Below are positions 22,444 through 33,310 of a stretch of DNA of 64,000 nt, in pieces. The translations under genes were made by a program, and so were the position numbers. Every line of letters begins with the position of its first letter. Within the stretch, counting starts at the first letter, position 1. Under the pieces are notes generated by a model. The model was given only the letters and a program-made list of their open reading frames with translations. It was not told the origin of the DNA and made no database searches. Where the stretch lies: assembly GCA_032717465.1 (NCBI GenBank), contig CM064664.1, forward strand, positions 5,657,173-5,721,172. Direction: 5' to 3'. The stretch comes from Coenobita brevimanus. Lineage: Eukaryota > Arthropoda > Malacostraca > Decapoda > Coenobitidae.

Positions 22444-22520
22444 GAGGTTTGGCAGAGCTGTAGAGAGGGAAATCCCCACGCGGGCCCCACCCAAACGGAC
22501 TTCATATTTGAGTCTGACCA
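21848..22520 (+). mobile_element. TA-flanked DNA transposon or MITE with about 70-bp TIRs
   Basis: The left end TGGTCAGACTCAAATATGAA and following bases to about 21915 reappear inverted from 22520 backward, with only a few mismatches over about 70 bp (GAGA against CGTG being the main one). TA dinucleotides flank both ends (21846-21847 and 22521-22522). Inside are short CT/GA microsatellites and one ORF at 22181-22390. 673 bp overall. TA duplication suggests the Tc1/mariner-type group, but the family is unresolved. Confidence 0.82.
22181..22390 (+). CDS. short ORF in the TA-flanked element, possible transposase N-terminus
   Basis: 69 codons: RSREKELIYNVNKYFLDE then a basic stretch KKTRQDFYLSGGVEKRSKQY. 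The opening resembles the first helix of HTH-containing transposase or retroposon-associated DNA-binding proteins seen in arthropods (REKELIYxVxxYF). No catalytic part follows, so if it is a transposase fragment the element is non-autonomous. Placement inside perfect-length TIRs supports an element gene. Confidence 0.4.
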   Translation: MAATPTRSRVLHSREKELIYNVNKYFLDERSERGLMPTGETSIKKTRQDFYLSGGVEKRSKQYRGKQNL

Positions 22521-22563
22521 TAGACAAGTTAGTGAGGGTTATGTCCAACTTCTCGAGTTGAAA

Positions 22564-23867
22564 CCCTAATCAGGTGAACGGGCTGGATTTTTGAGTTTCT
22601 GGTGAAGCAGGGTGTAGGAAACCCGAGAGAATAAATAATAAATAACTCTGAAGTTCGATAATTTATTGAAAAAAATAAAGGTTGCATAGAAAAGTATAGC
22701 CTTTTTTCTCCCTCTGGGAAGGTTTTGGTTTCCTTTGGCACGTTATTTGCTCCCTTGGTACGTTAATTTAAAAAAAGAGGTAACAAAATTCACACCTGTG
22801 TGAAAAAAAATGTGCAGAGAAAAAAAAGGACTGCTGAGATCGTTATAAAAATGGAGATCCTGAGCGCTGGCTGGATGAGGAAGATTGTGCCAACTCCACA
22901 CGGGCCTGCACAGCCGGAATCTACATGGCCTGTGAAGGTACAGAAGAGGGACTTTTTTAGCCACATTTAGGTATCTTTTGATGGGGGTTAGTTAGGGTGG
23001 GCCTGGTGGTGTTGTATATGGTTATAAGTTATATTTTGACCTGAAATATATTGCCAGACATATTTACAATAATTCCAGCCCAGAAAGTCAAATCTAATTA
23101 CCTAAATTCCTCCTGCTGCTCTTGCTTGGCTGCAGCATGAGAGTCAGGGCTGGTATCCTTCATGGTAGTATCGCACGCGTTGCTAAGTGCTTTGTCTGGG
23201 TCGGTGTGAGTCGGGAGGAGTGGTGGAGTGACGGGAGGAGAGAGAGTGGGGGAGCGTGACCTCCCTCTTGGTGGTCCCTCATCCCCCTCCTCTTCCCAGC
23301 TTTCTACCCTCACTCCAAGCGGTTCACCTTCGTCGTAATAAATGGAAACATCTTCCCCCAGGTCTATTATTCCTTCCTGCAATGCATCTTCTTTCTCAAG
23401 GGCAGCTAGGCAGGCATCAATCTCGTCATCGTTCAATGTTCTTGATACCATCGTAAACCTAGAATGAGAGAAAATGGGAAATTTGCAATAAATCGTCTAT
23501 AAACCGTAGGTTTTGCTTCATTCACCTATCATTCTTTAGGAAATTTATTATGGAATAATGTAAATCACTAATATTCACAATAAATGTCCATTTAAATGGT
23601 TTAAATGCCTGAAATGTCAGGTGCTTTAAATCTTGTTTACTTACCAATCACAGGTGAAGCGGGGTCCAGCACACCCCAGGGTTGCCAGAACTGCATGTTG
23701 GAGGTGGGAGATCCGTCAGCACGCGCACACTCGGCAAGGGTACCAGCTCCACTGAAATTTCCTCACCAGCTACCACCCCTACACCTAACTGGGCATGCAC
23801 AGTAGCTAAAAACATTGGAAAAATGCATGCCCTAGGGAATTTAATACCCTGCTTCGCCTGATAAGGG
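22564..23867 (-). mobile_element. piggyBac-like non-autonomous element
   Basis: Right end read inward is TTAA then CCCTTATCAGGCGAAGCAGG; left end read inward is CCCTAATCAGGTGAACGGGC, preceded by TTGAAA (decayed TTAA). Ends resemble each other at about 16 of 20 positions. An acidic ORF (23098-23451) sits about 400 bp inside the right end, like the N-terminal exons of the other piggyBac elements here. No DDE domain present. Confidence 0.5.
23098..23451 (-). CDS. acidic ORF, probable piggyBac transposase N-terminal fragment
   Basis: 117 codons. Begins MVSRTLNDDEIDACLAALEK, comparable in layout to MAHRGLSEEEIKASLDAFTG of the piggyBac at 59982, then an acidic low-complexity region and SP-rich tail. 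A stop follows at a gt-containing site (aatttaggtaatt), which could equally be a splice donor. A host gene exon is the alternative. Confidence 0.4.
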   Translation of the reverse strand: MVSRTLNDDEIDACLAALEKEDALQEGIIDLGEDVSIYYDEGEPLGVRVESWEEEGDEGPPRGRSRSPTLSPPVTPPLLPTHTDPDKALSNACDTTMKDTSPDSHAAAKQEQQEEFR

Positions 23868-23871
23868 TTAA

Positions 23872-24325
23872 AGTAAATGAAGATGTTGGAGAGGGACGCT
23901 ATATGCAAGGGCACGTCCGTAGTAGAATCAAAATGGTGATCTCTGCCAGGATAGCCTAATGATTTTGGTCTGAACCTAATTACATAATTATCTATCATGA
24001 TACTGACGAATATTGGTGATGTTAGAGCACGTTTGCAAACTGACCCTAGAAAGTATAAGCAGAAAATCTAGCTAAATTTGACCTTAAGTTGACTACGCAG
24101 GTCTTATGAGTGAAACTTCTCAGTAATTGTAAGCTTAATTTAATTAGCTTGATTCATGACTCAGTGTTTGGAGTGAGTGAAGATGTTGAAACTGATAAAA
24201 CATCAACTGGTCATGATCTCTGGGAACATGAGCCATCTGTTCACAGTGTTGATAATGTTCAGAATCCTAAGCTTTTGAACTGTACCAACAGCCACATATT
24301 CGCAATCATACTACTCAGAAATAGA
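23872..24325. other. unclassified; open frame fragment
   Basis: Frame from 24110 reads DSVFGVSEDVETDKTSTG and HEPSVHSVDNVQN before the LINE tail microsatellite. It may be part of a retroelement that LINE C1 interrupted, but I recognise no family. Confidence 0.3.
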
Positions 24326-24326
24326 T

Positions 24327-24349
24327 GTCTATCTATCTATCTATCTATC
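24327..24349. repeat. (TCTA)n tail of LINE C1
   Basis: Six tetranucleotide units exactly at the 3' end of the minus-strand LINE. Confidence 0.9.
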
Positions 24350-27300
24350 GCCAGACGCTTCAATCCCGTTTGGGGTGGCCACAAACAAATCGCCTCCAAA
24401 TCGCCCTGTCTCCCGCCATTTCACTGCCCTGCTCCCAACTCACACCCCCCTCTCTCATATACCTCTCCACCCCATCCCTCTATCTCATCCTCGGCCTCCC
24501 CCTCCCTCTTCCCCTCTCCACCTCACTCACATACACTCTCTTCGTCAGTCTTTCACCCTCCATCCTCTCCACATGGCCAAACCACCTCAGTGTGTTCCTC
24601 ATAATGCTTCCTATCACATCCACATCCACACCACAACTCTCCTTTATATCCTCATTCGTCAGCCTGTCTCTCCATGTGACTCCACAGGCTCCTCTTAAAT
24701 AACTCATTTCCACTGCTCTCACTCTTGACTTGTGTCCTTCCAACAACGTCCAAGCTTCACTTCCATACATTAGACTTGGTAACACAATACTGTCATGTAG
24801 TAACTTTTTCACTTCCATGCTCACTTCTCTGTTTTTTATCACTCCTTTCAAAGAACCTGCAACCTTTCTTCCCTGCTGCACCCTTTCAAGCACTTCACCC
24901 TCCAAACCTCCATCCTTACTCATCACACTACCCAAGTATTTAAACGTACTCACATTTTCCAATTCCTCACCATCCAACCTCGCTGTACATTCACTGACTT
25001 CACCTCTCTCAAAGACCATCACTTTACTCTTCCCTACATTCACCTTTAGATTCCGTTTCTTACACAGTCTCTCAAACTCATCCACCAAGCCTTGCAGCTC
25101 CCCTTCGTCTTCACTCAACAACACAGTATCATCTACAAACAACAGTACAGGGAGTTTCCAAACACTATCCTCACTCACCAGGGCCACTCCAACATCCACT
25201 ACCCTACCTTGTACCTCTTTTATTACCCCATCCATGTACAGATTGAACAATCATGGAGACATGACACATCCTTGTTTCAACCCAACTTTCAAAGAGAAAA
25301 ATTCACTTAGTTCACCATCCACACGCACTGCAGCCTTCGCACCATGGTACATACTCTTCACAGGATTCAACAACTTCCCATCTACTCCATATATTCTTAA
25401 CACTTTCCACAATCCTTGTCTATCCACCCTGTCATATGCTTTCTCCAAATCCATGAAAGCTGCATACAACTTCTTTCCCTTCTCTAGAAAGTTTTCCACT
25501 TAAGATCTAAGAATGAATATCTGATCTACACAACCTCTTCCCTTCCTAAAGCCTCCCTGTTCTTCTCCAACTAATTTCTCTGTTCTTTCTCTAACTCTGT
25601 CAATAAGTATCCTACCATACACTTTTCCTATTATAATAAGAAGACAAATGCTCCTATAATTACCACACACTTCTTTTTCCCCTTTTCCAGTGTACAAGGG
25701 AATAATTATACCTGACTTCCAATCCTCTGGGACTCTACCTTCCTCCCAGGCCAATCTGCACATCTTCCACATCCATTCTACTACTATCTCTCCCACATGC
25801 TTCAGCATTTCACCACACACTCCATCAATTCCTGGGGCTTTCCCCGATTTAACTTTCTTCATTGCTTCCACAGCTTCTATCCTACTGATTTCTTCCTGTC
25901 TTCTCACCTCCCTCCTTCTCCCAGCCATTCCCCAGTTACTTATACTCGCATTACTTCCATCCTCTATGTTCAACAATTCCTTAAAGTGTTCTCTCCATCT
26001 GCTCACTTTTTCTCCCTTCTCCACTAGTAATCTACCATTTTTATCTCTCACTCCCCTGCTAACTTCACGTCCACCCTGTCTTACTCTTTTCACCTCTCCA
26101 GAACATTTCCTTACAGTCCCTTCACTTTACACTCAAATTCCTTCCAAATTCCTCATCCACTCTCTTCTTACTCTCTCCTACTAATCTTTTCACCTCTCTC
26201 TTTCTTTCTACATATAACTCTCTCTTCCGTCTCTCAACTTCTTCCACGCCCCTATTTCTCATCCATTCATATTATGATTTCTTCTTTTGTGCCACAGCCT
26301 GTCTCACCTCTTCAGTCCACCACGCTGTTCCTTGCAACCCCCTCCGTCTTCTCTTCCTTCCACACACCACATCACATGCTGCACATATTTCTTCTGTAAA
26401 TATCCTACACACACCTTCCACGTCTCCCATCTGCTCCAGTTCATATTTGCCCAATTGTTCCTTCACTTCTCTCTTATACTCCGCCTTTTTCTCATCCTCT
26501 TGTAACCTTTCCACTCTCTTTACAACTACTCCTTCCTCTCGTCTTTCCCTTCTTCTATTCCTCCATCTTACCTGAATCCTAATTCTGGCCACCACCAAGT
26601 AGTGGTCAGAAAATCCACTCCCCCAACCTCTATAAGCTCTTGCATCCATTACACATCTTCGCATCCTTTCATCCACACACACATAATCAATCATTGCCTT
26701 CCTTTCATTCAGTTCACCACCCACCCTTCTCATCACTCGCCATGTATATCTGTGGATCGTTTTATGCCTGAAGAGGGTATTGGCTATCACCAATCCCCTC
26801 CCAGCACAAATGTCCACTAACGCACTCCCATTCTCATCTATCTCAGCAGGCACACCCCACTCACCAACTATTCCATCCACCTTCACATTCCCAACTTTAC
26901 CATTCATATCACCGATCAAAAACACTCTCTCATTCCTTCCAAACTTTTCCATGCACACTTCTACATTTGTCCAGAACTCTTCTCTCACTCTTCTAGCACG
27001 AGCTTGCGTTGGGCATACACACACACAATCGCCCACATTTGTATTCCAACTTTCAACTTTACCCACACAATCCTTGACTCAACTGATCCATACTGGCTTA
27101 TGCTCTTCTTCCATCTTTTACTCACAACTATACATACTCCTTCCTTTGCCCTCTCATTCTCACCTACTCCTGCATATATACCTCATCCATACTCCCATTC
27201 TCTCACACTTTCTCTTCTCCATTTTGTTTCAGTTATTCCACATACATCCACTTTCGCACCCTCAAGCACCTGGACAATCTCTCTCTCTTTCACCTCATCA

Positions 27301-27477
27301 TTCGCTCCTCTTACATTCCATGTACCCATTACCAAGTCCTTTGTCCGGTCCTGGGTCGTCATCTTTTGGTCAGTCCTTGTCCGAGGCTTCTTGTTTGTTT
27401 TTTTAGTTAGTTGTTTTCCGGGGAGGGGCACTAACCCTCCGCCAACCCTTTTAGTCGCCTTTTACGACAAGCAGGGA
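24350..27477 (-). mobile_element. near full-length LINE (family C, copy C1) with APE endonuclease and RT
   Basis: Minus-strand order: endonuclease start (27431-27183: LVMGTWNVRGANDEV, VDVCGITETKWRRE), frameshift, endonuclease rest (27066-26272: FLIGDMNGKVGNVKVDG, AMIDYVCVDERMRR, GSGFSDHYLVVARIRI), RT (26093-25500: KSGKAPGIDGVCGEML, GIIIPLYTGKGEKEVCGNYR, GEEQGGFRKGRGCVDQIF), then 25499-25251 (FMDLEKAYDRVDRQGL, LKVGLKQGCVMSP) and 25250-24480 (PVLLFVDDTVLLSEDEGEL, STFKYLGSVMSKDG, NTLRWFGHVERMEGERL). Two single-base nonsense mutations split the RT frame: Leu to stop at 25499 and Trp to stop after CVMSP; copy C2 keeps sense codons at both places. The catalytic box is FVDD rather than FADD. Ends in a TCTA microsatellite. 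RTE-like, exact clade unsure. Confidence 0.88.
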
Positions 27478-28060
27478 TACTGGGGGAGTATTCTTGAAAA
27501 AAAAACCCTACCCCCAGGGGTGGAAATAGATGTTAATGTCTTAAATACTAATGTCAGTGAACAACTTGAAATAGCTAAAATTCAGTTACAAATGAGACAA
27601 CTTCAAGCCCAAGAGAAACAACGTGAACTAATTCGTGAGCGCAGACTGAGGCAGCTTGGCCGTTCATCTAGTCCTTTTGGTGCCTCTTTAAGGAACTCTT
27701 TTGATGCTGCCGAGAACATTTAGTTTTTCCTTTATGAGTAAGGTGTCACTAAATATTTCCAAATGTTTGAGGTGGCAGCTCGTGTTTCCTGGCCTAGTAA
27801 CTCTTGATCAATATTACTTCAGACTCCACTTTGTGTACATCACAGGAGGCCTATATTGCTTTATCATATGCTGATTATGAGGTGGTAAAAGATGCAATAC
27901 GCGGGGTTTAAGAACTTTTACCAGAGGTATACGGTCTCAGGTTTACAAACAGTTACTAACAAAAAGTTCAGACATATGTGGAAGTTTTTGAAAAATAACT
28001 GGAGGAAAGAAAAAGTGGATTAAAAAATAAACCATACATCAGAATACTGGCCTCTTCCAA
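27478..28060 (+). pseudogene. retroelement gag remnant, N-terminal part with SCAN-like domain
   Basis: Frame 27520-27723 reads VSEQLEIAKIQLQMRQLQAQ, a coiled coil, then RSSSPFGASLRNSFDAAENI and stop. After it, in shifting frames, VTKYFQMFEVAARVSWP, QEAYIALSYADYEVVKDAI, ELLPEVYGLRFTNSY and TYVEVFEK follow. This succession (coiled coil, FDxxxNI, the FxxFExxA-WP block, AYxALSxxDYxxVKxAIL, PExYRxxF) is the SCAN-like capsid found in gag proteins of some Gypsy-type elements. At least two stops and frame changes. The gene continues at 32822 on the far side of a 4.8-kb LINE insertion. Confidence 0.72.
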
Positions 28061-31000
28061 TCATAAATAATCTGTAAAAGTTAGACTTGAACAGCTATTG
28101 ATTGAGGTTTGGAAGGAAACATATCTGGGGATGCGAATTCCAAAGAGATGCAGTACGGGGAATAAAAGATTTCTGACAGGCGGAAGTTCTGCAATATGGC
28201 AATGTGACAGGCCAGCTATGAGTGCTACCGGATGCCCGTGTAGCACAGGGAAAGGCAAGGAGAGGTGGCACAATGGATCCAACTTCGTATGAGCATTTGC
28301 CATGAAAGTATTTGTAAAATAATGCAAGAGAGGCAACATTCCTTCTTACCTGTAGAGGAGGTAGTTTATTTGTCATAGCAAGGTTATTAATAATTCTAAC
28401 AGCTTTGGTCTGAGTTCTGTCTAGTTGTTTTAGTGCAACCTCTCGACATCCATTCCACATGAGTGAGCAAGATTCCAGCTGAGAGCGCACATGACTTTTA
28501 TAAACTATATTTAACTGCCAGTCACTAAAAAAGCTACGAACTTTGTACAATAACTTTGGAGGCAATTATAGCAAGTCATCTGATATGAAAGGACCAGCTA
28601 AGAGCATTATTAAGTGACGCACAGAGAATTTCAATACTTTAGAGATAGGAATATTAGTAGGATTGAAGGTAATACAGGAATCTGGCAGTAACTGTGTATT
28701 AGTATATTGTATATATTTGGTTTTACTAGCATTAAGTGAGACAAGGTTATTTTGTCCCCATTCAGTGATACTAGATAAGTCTTGATTTATGGAGATGGCT
28801 GTACCGAGTTGTGAGTTAGAGATATTAAACTTTGTGAATCGGTGTTTAAGTGTGAATGAACTTCGAAGTGTTGAGTCATCTGCATATGAATGGATGGGAT
28901 TCTGGGTGACAGATAAGAGATCGTTAATATGAATTAGGAATAGGGTTGGAGCCAGAACTGATCCTTGTGCATGCCTGGGTTACTTGAGTTGAAATTGGAA
29001 TATACAGTACATCATCTACTTTTACTCCTATATTTCTGTCACTGGGATAAGAGGAAATCAGAGGACTAAAAGACTTTACTCCATAGCAAGGAAGTTTGGA
29101 TAGCAGGGAAGGTGCCACACTTTATCAAAAGCTGTAGAAATATCAAGGGCTATTGCATGGGTTTCTCCATGTTGGTCAATTGACTGATGGATGATGAGAA
29201 TCAGATTGAGTATATCACTGTATCTTTCATGGCGATAACCATACTGTGTATCACAAATTAAGCTGTTGGGTTCAAGATGTTGAACTATGTGCTTATTCAT
29301 TAAAATTTTTAATAGTTTACCATGAGAAGACGTGACAGCTATTGGTCTGTAATCGGAGAGGTCAGGAGAACTTCCTATCTTCGAAATTGGGTGGATATTG
29401 TCTTCTTTCCATGAATCAGGTAATGAAGAAGTACGTATGCATAGTCTGAGTATTTTAGCTAGTACAGAAACAAGTTCGGGGGAGTACTTTTCAAAACAAA
29501 TGAACGAATTCCGTGTGGACCTGGAGTTTTGTTGGTTGGTAAATTGTCTTGGATGGATTTTACATATCTAGGCTGTATTTTAAGTGGAGCAATTTCGGTA
29601 AAGTTATGTTCAAGTACTGGGACATTCTGGTTGATTTTCTCGACTGTAAAGTTTTTGGCAAATGTACTGGCAAGGATATTCACTTTACCGCGTGCTTCAT
29701 TTGTAATGTTACCGTCTGAAGATTTTAGCGGAGGAATGGGTGATGGCTTGTTAATGTTATTCATGAAGGAACTGACAGCTGACCAGAATATTCCCTTGTC
29801 ACTGAGATTGTTTAGCAGTTTGGATGTTTCGTTCTGAAGAATGTTTGATTTAGCTTTTGCAAGGTTTCTAGCAATTTTAAATTGACTGAGTAATTCAAAT
29901 GTTGTTTATTTTAAGTAAGAGTTATATGCTTATGATTTTTGGGCCATTGCTCTCGCACAATTGCTATCACACCATTTTGAGGAATCCGATCTGTTACTGA
30001 ACTGTTAACTTGGTATGAACAATTCCATATCAGCTTGTATTGCCATTAATGTGGGCCTGGTAGATTTGATGTCAGTAGCGAAGAAAGACTGCCATGGAAT
30101 GTCAGCAAGATCACTTCTGAATCCATCCCGGTCTGCCCTATCAAAGTGGAATTGGGTCATCCTGACTGGTTCAGAATGGGGAGGTTTGGAGGAGCTGACT
30201 AATGAGGCTTTGATGAAATTGTGGTCAGAGCATCCAAATGGTGACAGTATGTTCATCCTGTATTGATCTGGACTATTTGTGAGGAATAGATCCAAGAGAT
30301 AAGCGTTACAGTCAGGATTATTTGGTATTCATGTTGGCTGCTTTACCAACTGTGTGAGATTAAACGATTCTGCGACCAGCTCACATTCAAGACCAGTATC
30401 GTCAGTCCCGGCAGAATACAATAATCATTCTATATTATGTACGTTATCATCACCCAAAACGGTAATTTCGTGCTAAGGGTAAGTTTAAGGTTTGTCAACT
30501 GTATGGATAAGGAGTCAGATACACTGTGTTCTCTAGAAGCACTGGGGGAGCGAATTCTTCCCTCTCCTTCTTACACCTTGTCAAAAACCTTTCTAACAAC
30601 TTTACCTCATCATCCTTCCTTCCTCTTTTCTATTCTGATGGTTCTGTAGCTATTTCTTCTACTGATAAAGTAGATCTCTTCATTCAGACTTTCTCCTCCA
30701 ATTCCACCTTAGACGATTCCAGTTCTGTTCCTCCACCACTTCCCCGCTCAGACTTCCTAATGGCTGACATCAAAATTTCTACAGCTGATGTACTTTCTGT
30801 CATTACTTGATTCAGTACCCCGGTACTAACAAGGCATATGGGCCTGATGGAGTCCCTCCTGTTGTCCCCAAGAACTGAGCTTTTGTGCTTACACCCAGCC
30901 TAGATAAAATCTTTCGCCTTTGTCTGTCAACTTGTACTTTTCCTTCTTGCTGGAAGTTTGCTCTCATTCACCCAGTCCCAAAGAAGGGTGACCATTCCCA

Positions 31001-32821
31001 ACCCTCTAACTATCGTCCAATTGCTTTAACATCCTGTGTCACAATAGTTTTCGAGTCAGTTCTTAACGGAAAAATTTTAAACCATCTCTTTTATCACAAC
31101 CTTCTTTCTGATCATCAGTATGGGTTCCGTCAGGGAAACTCCACTGGCGATCTTCTCACCCACCTTTCAGATTCGTGGTCATCTTCTTTTCGAGACTTGG
31201 CGAGAGCTATGCTATTGCACTTGACATCTCAAATGCTTTCGATCGAGTCTGACATAAATATTTAATTTCTAAACTACCCTCTAACGGTATCTTTCCTTCT
31301 ATCTGTGCCTTCATCTATAGCTTCCTTTCTGGTAGTTCTATATTCGCAGTTGTAGACGGCCATCGTTCTTCTCTATCTTGCATCATCCTTGAACATTCTT
31401 GGGATTTCATTCAGTCGAGACTTATCTTGGAAAGATCATTTTGCATCTCTTGTAAAATTTGCTTCCAAGATATTAGGTGTGCCAAGCCGACTCCATACCT
31501 TCTTTACCCCGGCACAGTTGTTGACTCTATACACTGGTTTTATTCGCCCCTGTTTAGAGTACAACTCTCATGTGTGGGGAGGCTCCCCACATACAGCACT
31601 TCTCAACAGGGTGGAGTCAAAGGCTTTTCATCTCATTAACTCTCTTCCTCTTACTGGCTCCCTTTAACCTCTGTCTCTTCGCCACACTGTTGCATCTTTA
31701 TCTCTTTTCTATCGTTACTTCCATGGTCACTGCTCCCTTGAACTGTCTGCTTGCACCCCACCACCACTACGACTAGTGTGTAGCTCCCGTCTAGCAACAA
31801 ACTCTCATCCCTTTTCTGCCCAACTCTCTAATGTAAGAGTTAACCGTTACTCCCAGTCCTTCATTTATGGAACAGGTCAACTCTGGAACTGTCTCCCTCT
31901 GTCTGTATTTCCTACTTCCTGTGATCTCCAGTCTTTCAGACGCAGTGTGTGCAGGCATCTCGAAATGAACGGATCTTGAATTTGGCTCTCCTTTGTATTG
32001 TTTTTCTTTTTTCTTGTAAGGAACGGTTTGCGGACTCCTAGCCTTTGGTTCCTTCTTTCTTGCATTAAAAAAAATGGTAATATTGAGATGATTTAGTTTA
32101 TACAGTGAATAATCAAAATAAGCTGCAAGGAAGTTCAAAACAGTCTCAACTGCAAATGCAGGTTTGATGTAACAACAGGTGCCACCCTTGTTACGGAAGT
32201 TAGTGAGGAGATGGTAACCAGGAGAACAAAATAAGGATATTTCAACTGGGGGAGAGATTTGGGATTCTGTGAGGAACAGAGCTAGAGGGGATACCAACTG
32301 AAGAAAAAAAGTGAACTGAATTCAAATTGGTACTAATACCACGGATATTGGTGAAGTATAGGGCCGAACCTGCGCTTCTTTGCTGAAGAGGATTAAATGT
32401 ATTTGCAATAGTCGCTGTCGTCACTTGATAGGAAGTGGGAGGACGCTGAGCTGCCAGTCCTACCCTGGCGGTGGTGGCAATCCGAGATTCCATCGCGTTT
32501 GCTGACGTCAATGCAGCAGCCATTGCTAAGGCTGAATGGAAATAGGTGTGATATCTAATGTGCATGTAGTGTGGTGTAGACAGTTGAAGGTAGAGGCAGT
32601 ATGAGAGTATGGTGGTCTATTCTCTGTGTAAGTGAGAGCACTGAACATGTTCAGCAAAGGGAGATGGGTAGGACCAGCTCCTGGGCCGGTGATACGGAAG
32701 CTCCAGCTATCCCTATCACCAGCTTGCCTGCCATCCACCTCGGGAGTACCGCCCTATTCGACTGGCGCTACGGTGTACTCCCTTGAGTACTTCAAGATTT
32801 TGATCAGTGGCAGCACTCTAA
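28061..32821 (-). mobile_element. LINE family B, copy B1, interrupted by LINE A2
   Basis: A second Jockey/CR1-type family on the minus strand. From the 5' side: SALYFTNIRGISTNLNSVHF (endonuclease start, 32350), PGYHLLTNFRNKGGTCCYI near 32190; then the A2 insertion; then NVHNIEWLLYSAG near 30440, MDLFLTNSPDQYRM and FGCSDHNFIKASL (endonuclease SDH box, 30230), NKTPGPHGIRSFVLKS near 29530 (RT fingers), YGYRHERYSDILNLI with AIALDISTAFDKVWH near 29150, and the thumb/C-terminus (28565-28095, SPRTASLWNS type). Badly frameshifted. It sits between the two halves of a gag remnant. Related to B2 at 52-55 kb. Confidence 0.8.
30545..32072 (+). mobile_element. LINE family A, copy A2, 5'-truncated, internal deletion
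   Basis: Same family as A1 and A3, opposite in strand to the LINE around it. Reads FSSNSTLDDSSSVPPPLPRS near 30690, FPSCWKFALIHPVPKKGDHS, SDHQYGFRQGNSTGDLLTHL, then jumps at about 31376 from the VVDGHRSS block straight to ASSLNILGISFSRDLSWKDH. Compared with A1 about 300 bp are missing there, including GVPQGSVL and the YADD box, so it cannot encode active RT. Ends with an A-rich tail at 32066-32073. Confidence 0.85.
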
Positions 32822-33310
32822 AAGAAAATTAATAAGGATTTCACTAAGCTGAGAGAACATATAATCATGGAGAACTTCACAAGGAATACGAGTATTGCCA
32901 AGCAGGTTGCCACTCACCTAGTTAAGAAAGAGGTGGATAATTTTGCTGAGGCAGCTGTTGTGACAGATAATTATAGTATTATCCACATATACGATTCAAA
33001 GCCTCGTTCAATTGGTAGATATAGGTGAGTGGATCAATTAAACTCAATAAATCCTTCCTCTTGCAAAGCAGTTAAGATTAATTTAGATGACTTCCACTGG
33101 CAAAAACTGTGACCCCAAAGCATGTTAGTTCGACTACAGAGAATGGAAACATTGTTGCTAACGGACCAGGAGGAATTCCCAAGTTTTTATTGTTTCACAA
33201 AAAGAAGGGTCGCGTAGAAAAATTAAAGGAAATCATAGAACTAAAGCAAATGCTCTGCTAAATACTTGGAGGATTGCTAATGCTGAAGCGAACAACCACA
33301 TTAAAAAGAC
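32822..33310 (+). pseudogene. retroelement gag remnant, C-terminal part
   Basis: Reads DFTKLREHIIMENFTRNTSI then VKKEVDNFAEAAVVTDNYSI: the last helices of a SCAN-like capsid (xFxKLRExIxxExF and FAEAAxxxDxYxxxH). Further on GGIPKFLLFHKKKGRVEK at about 33175-33225 looks like a CCHC zinc knuckle whose cysteines are mutated to Phe and Leu. Joins conceptually to the piece ending at 28060. Confidence 0.65.

Noticed and set aside
24730..25503. 257-codon plus-strand ORF
   Set aside because: Antisense shadow of the LINE C1 reverse transcriptase.
27004..27519. first two thirds of a 239-codon plus-strand ORF
   Set aside because: Antisense of LINE C1 endonuclease; only the part after 27520 (gag coiled coil) is real.
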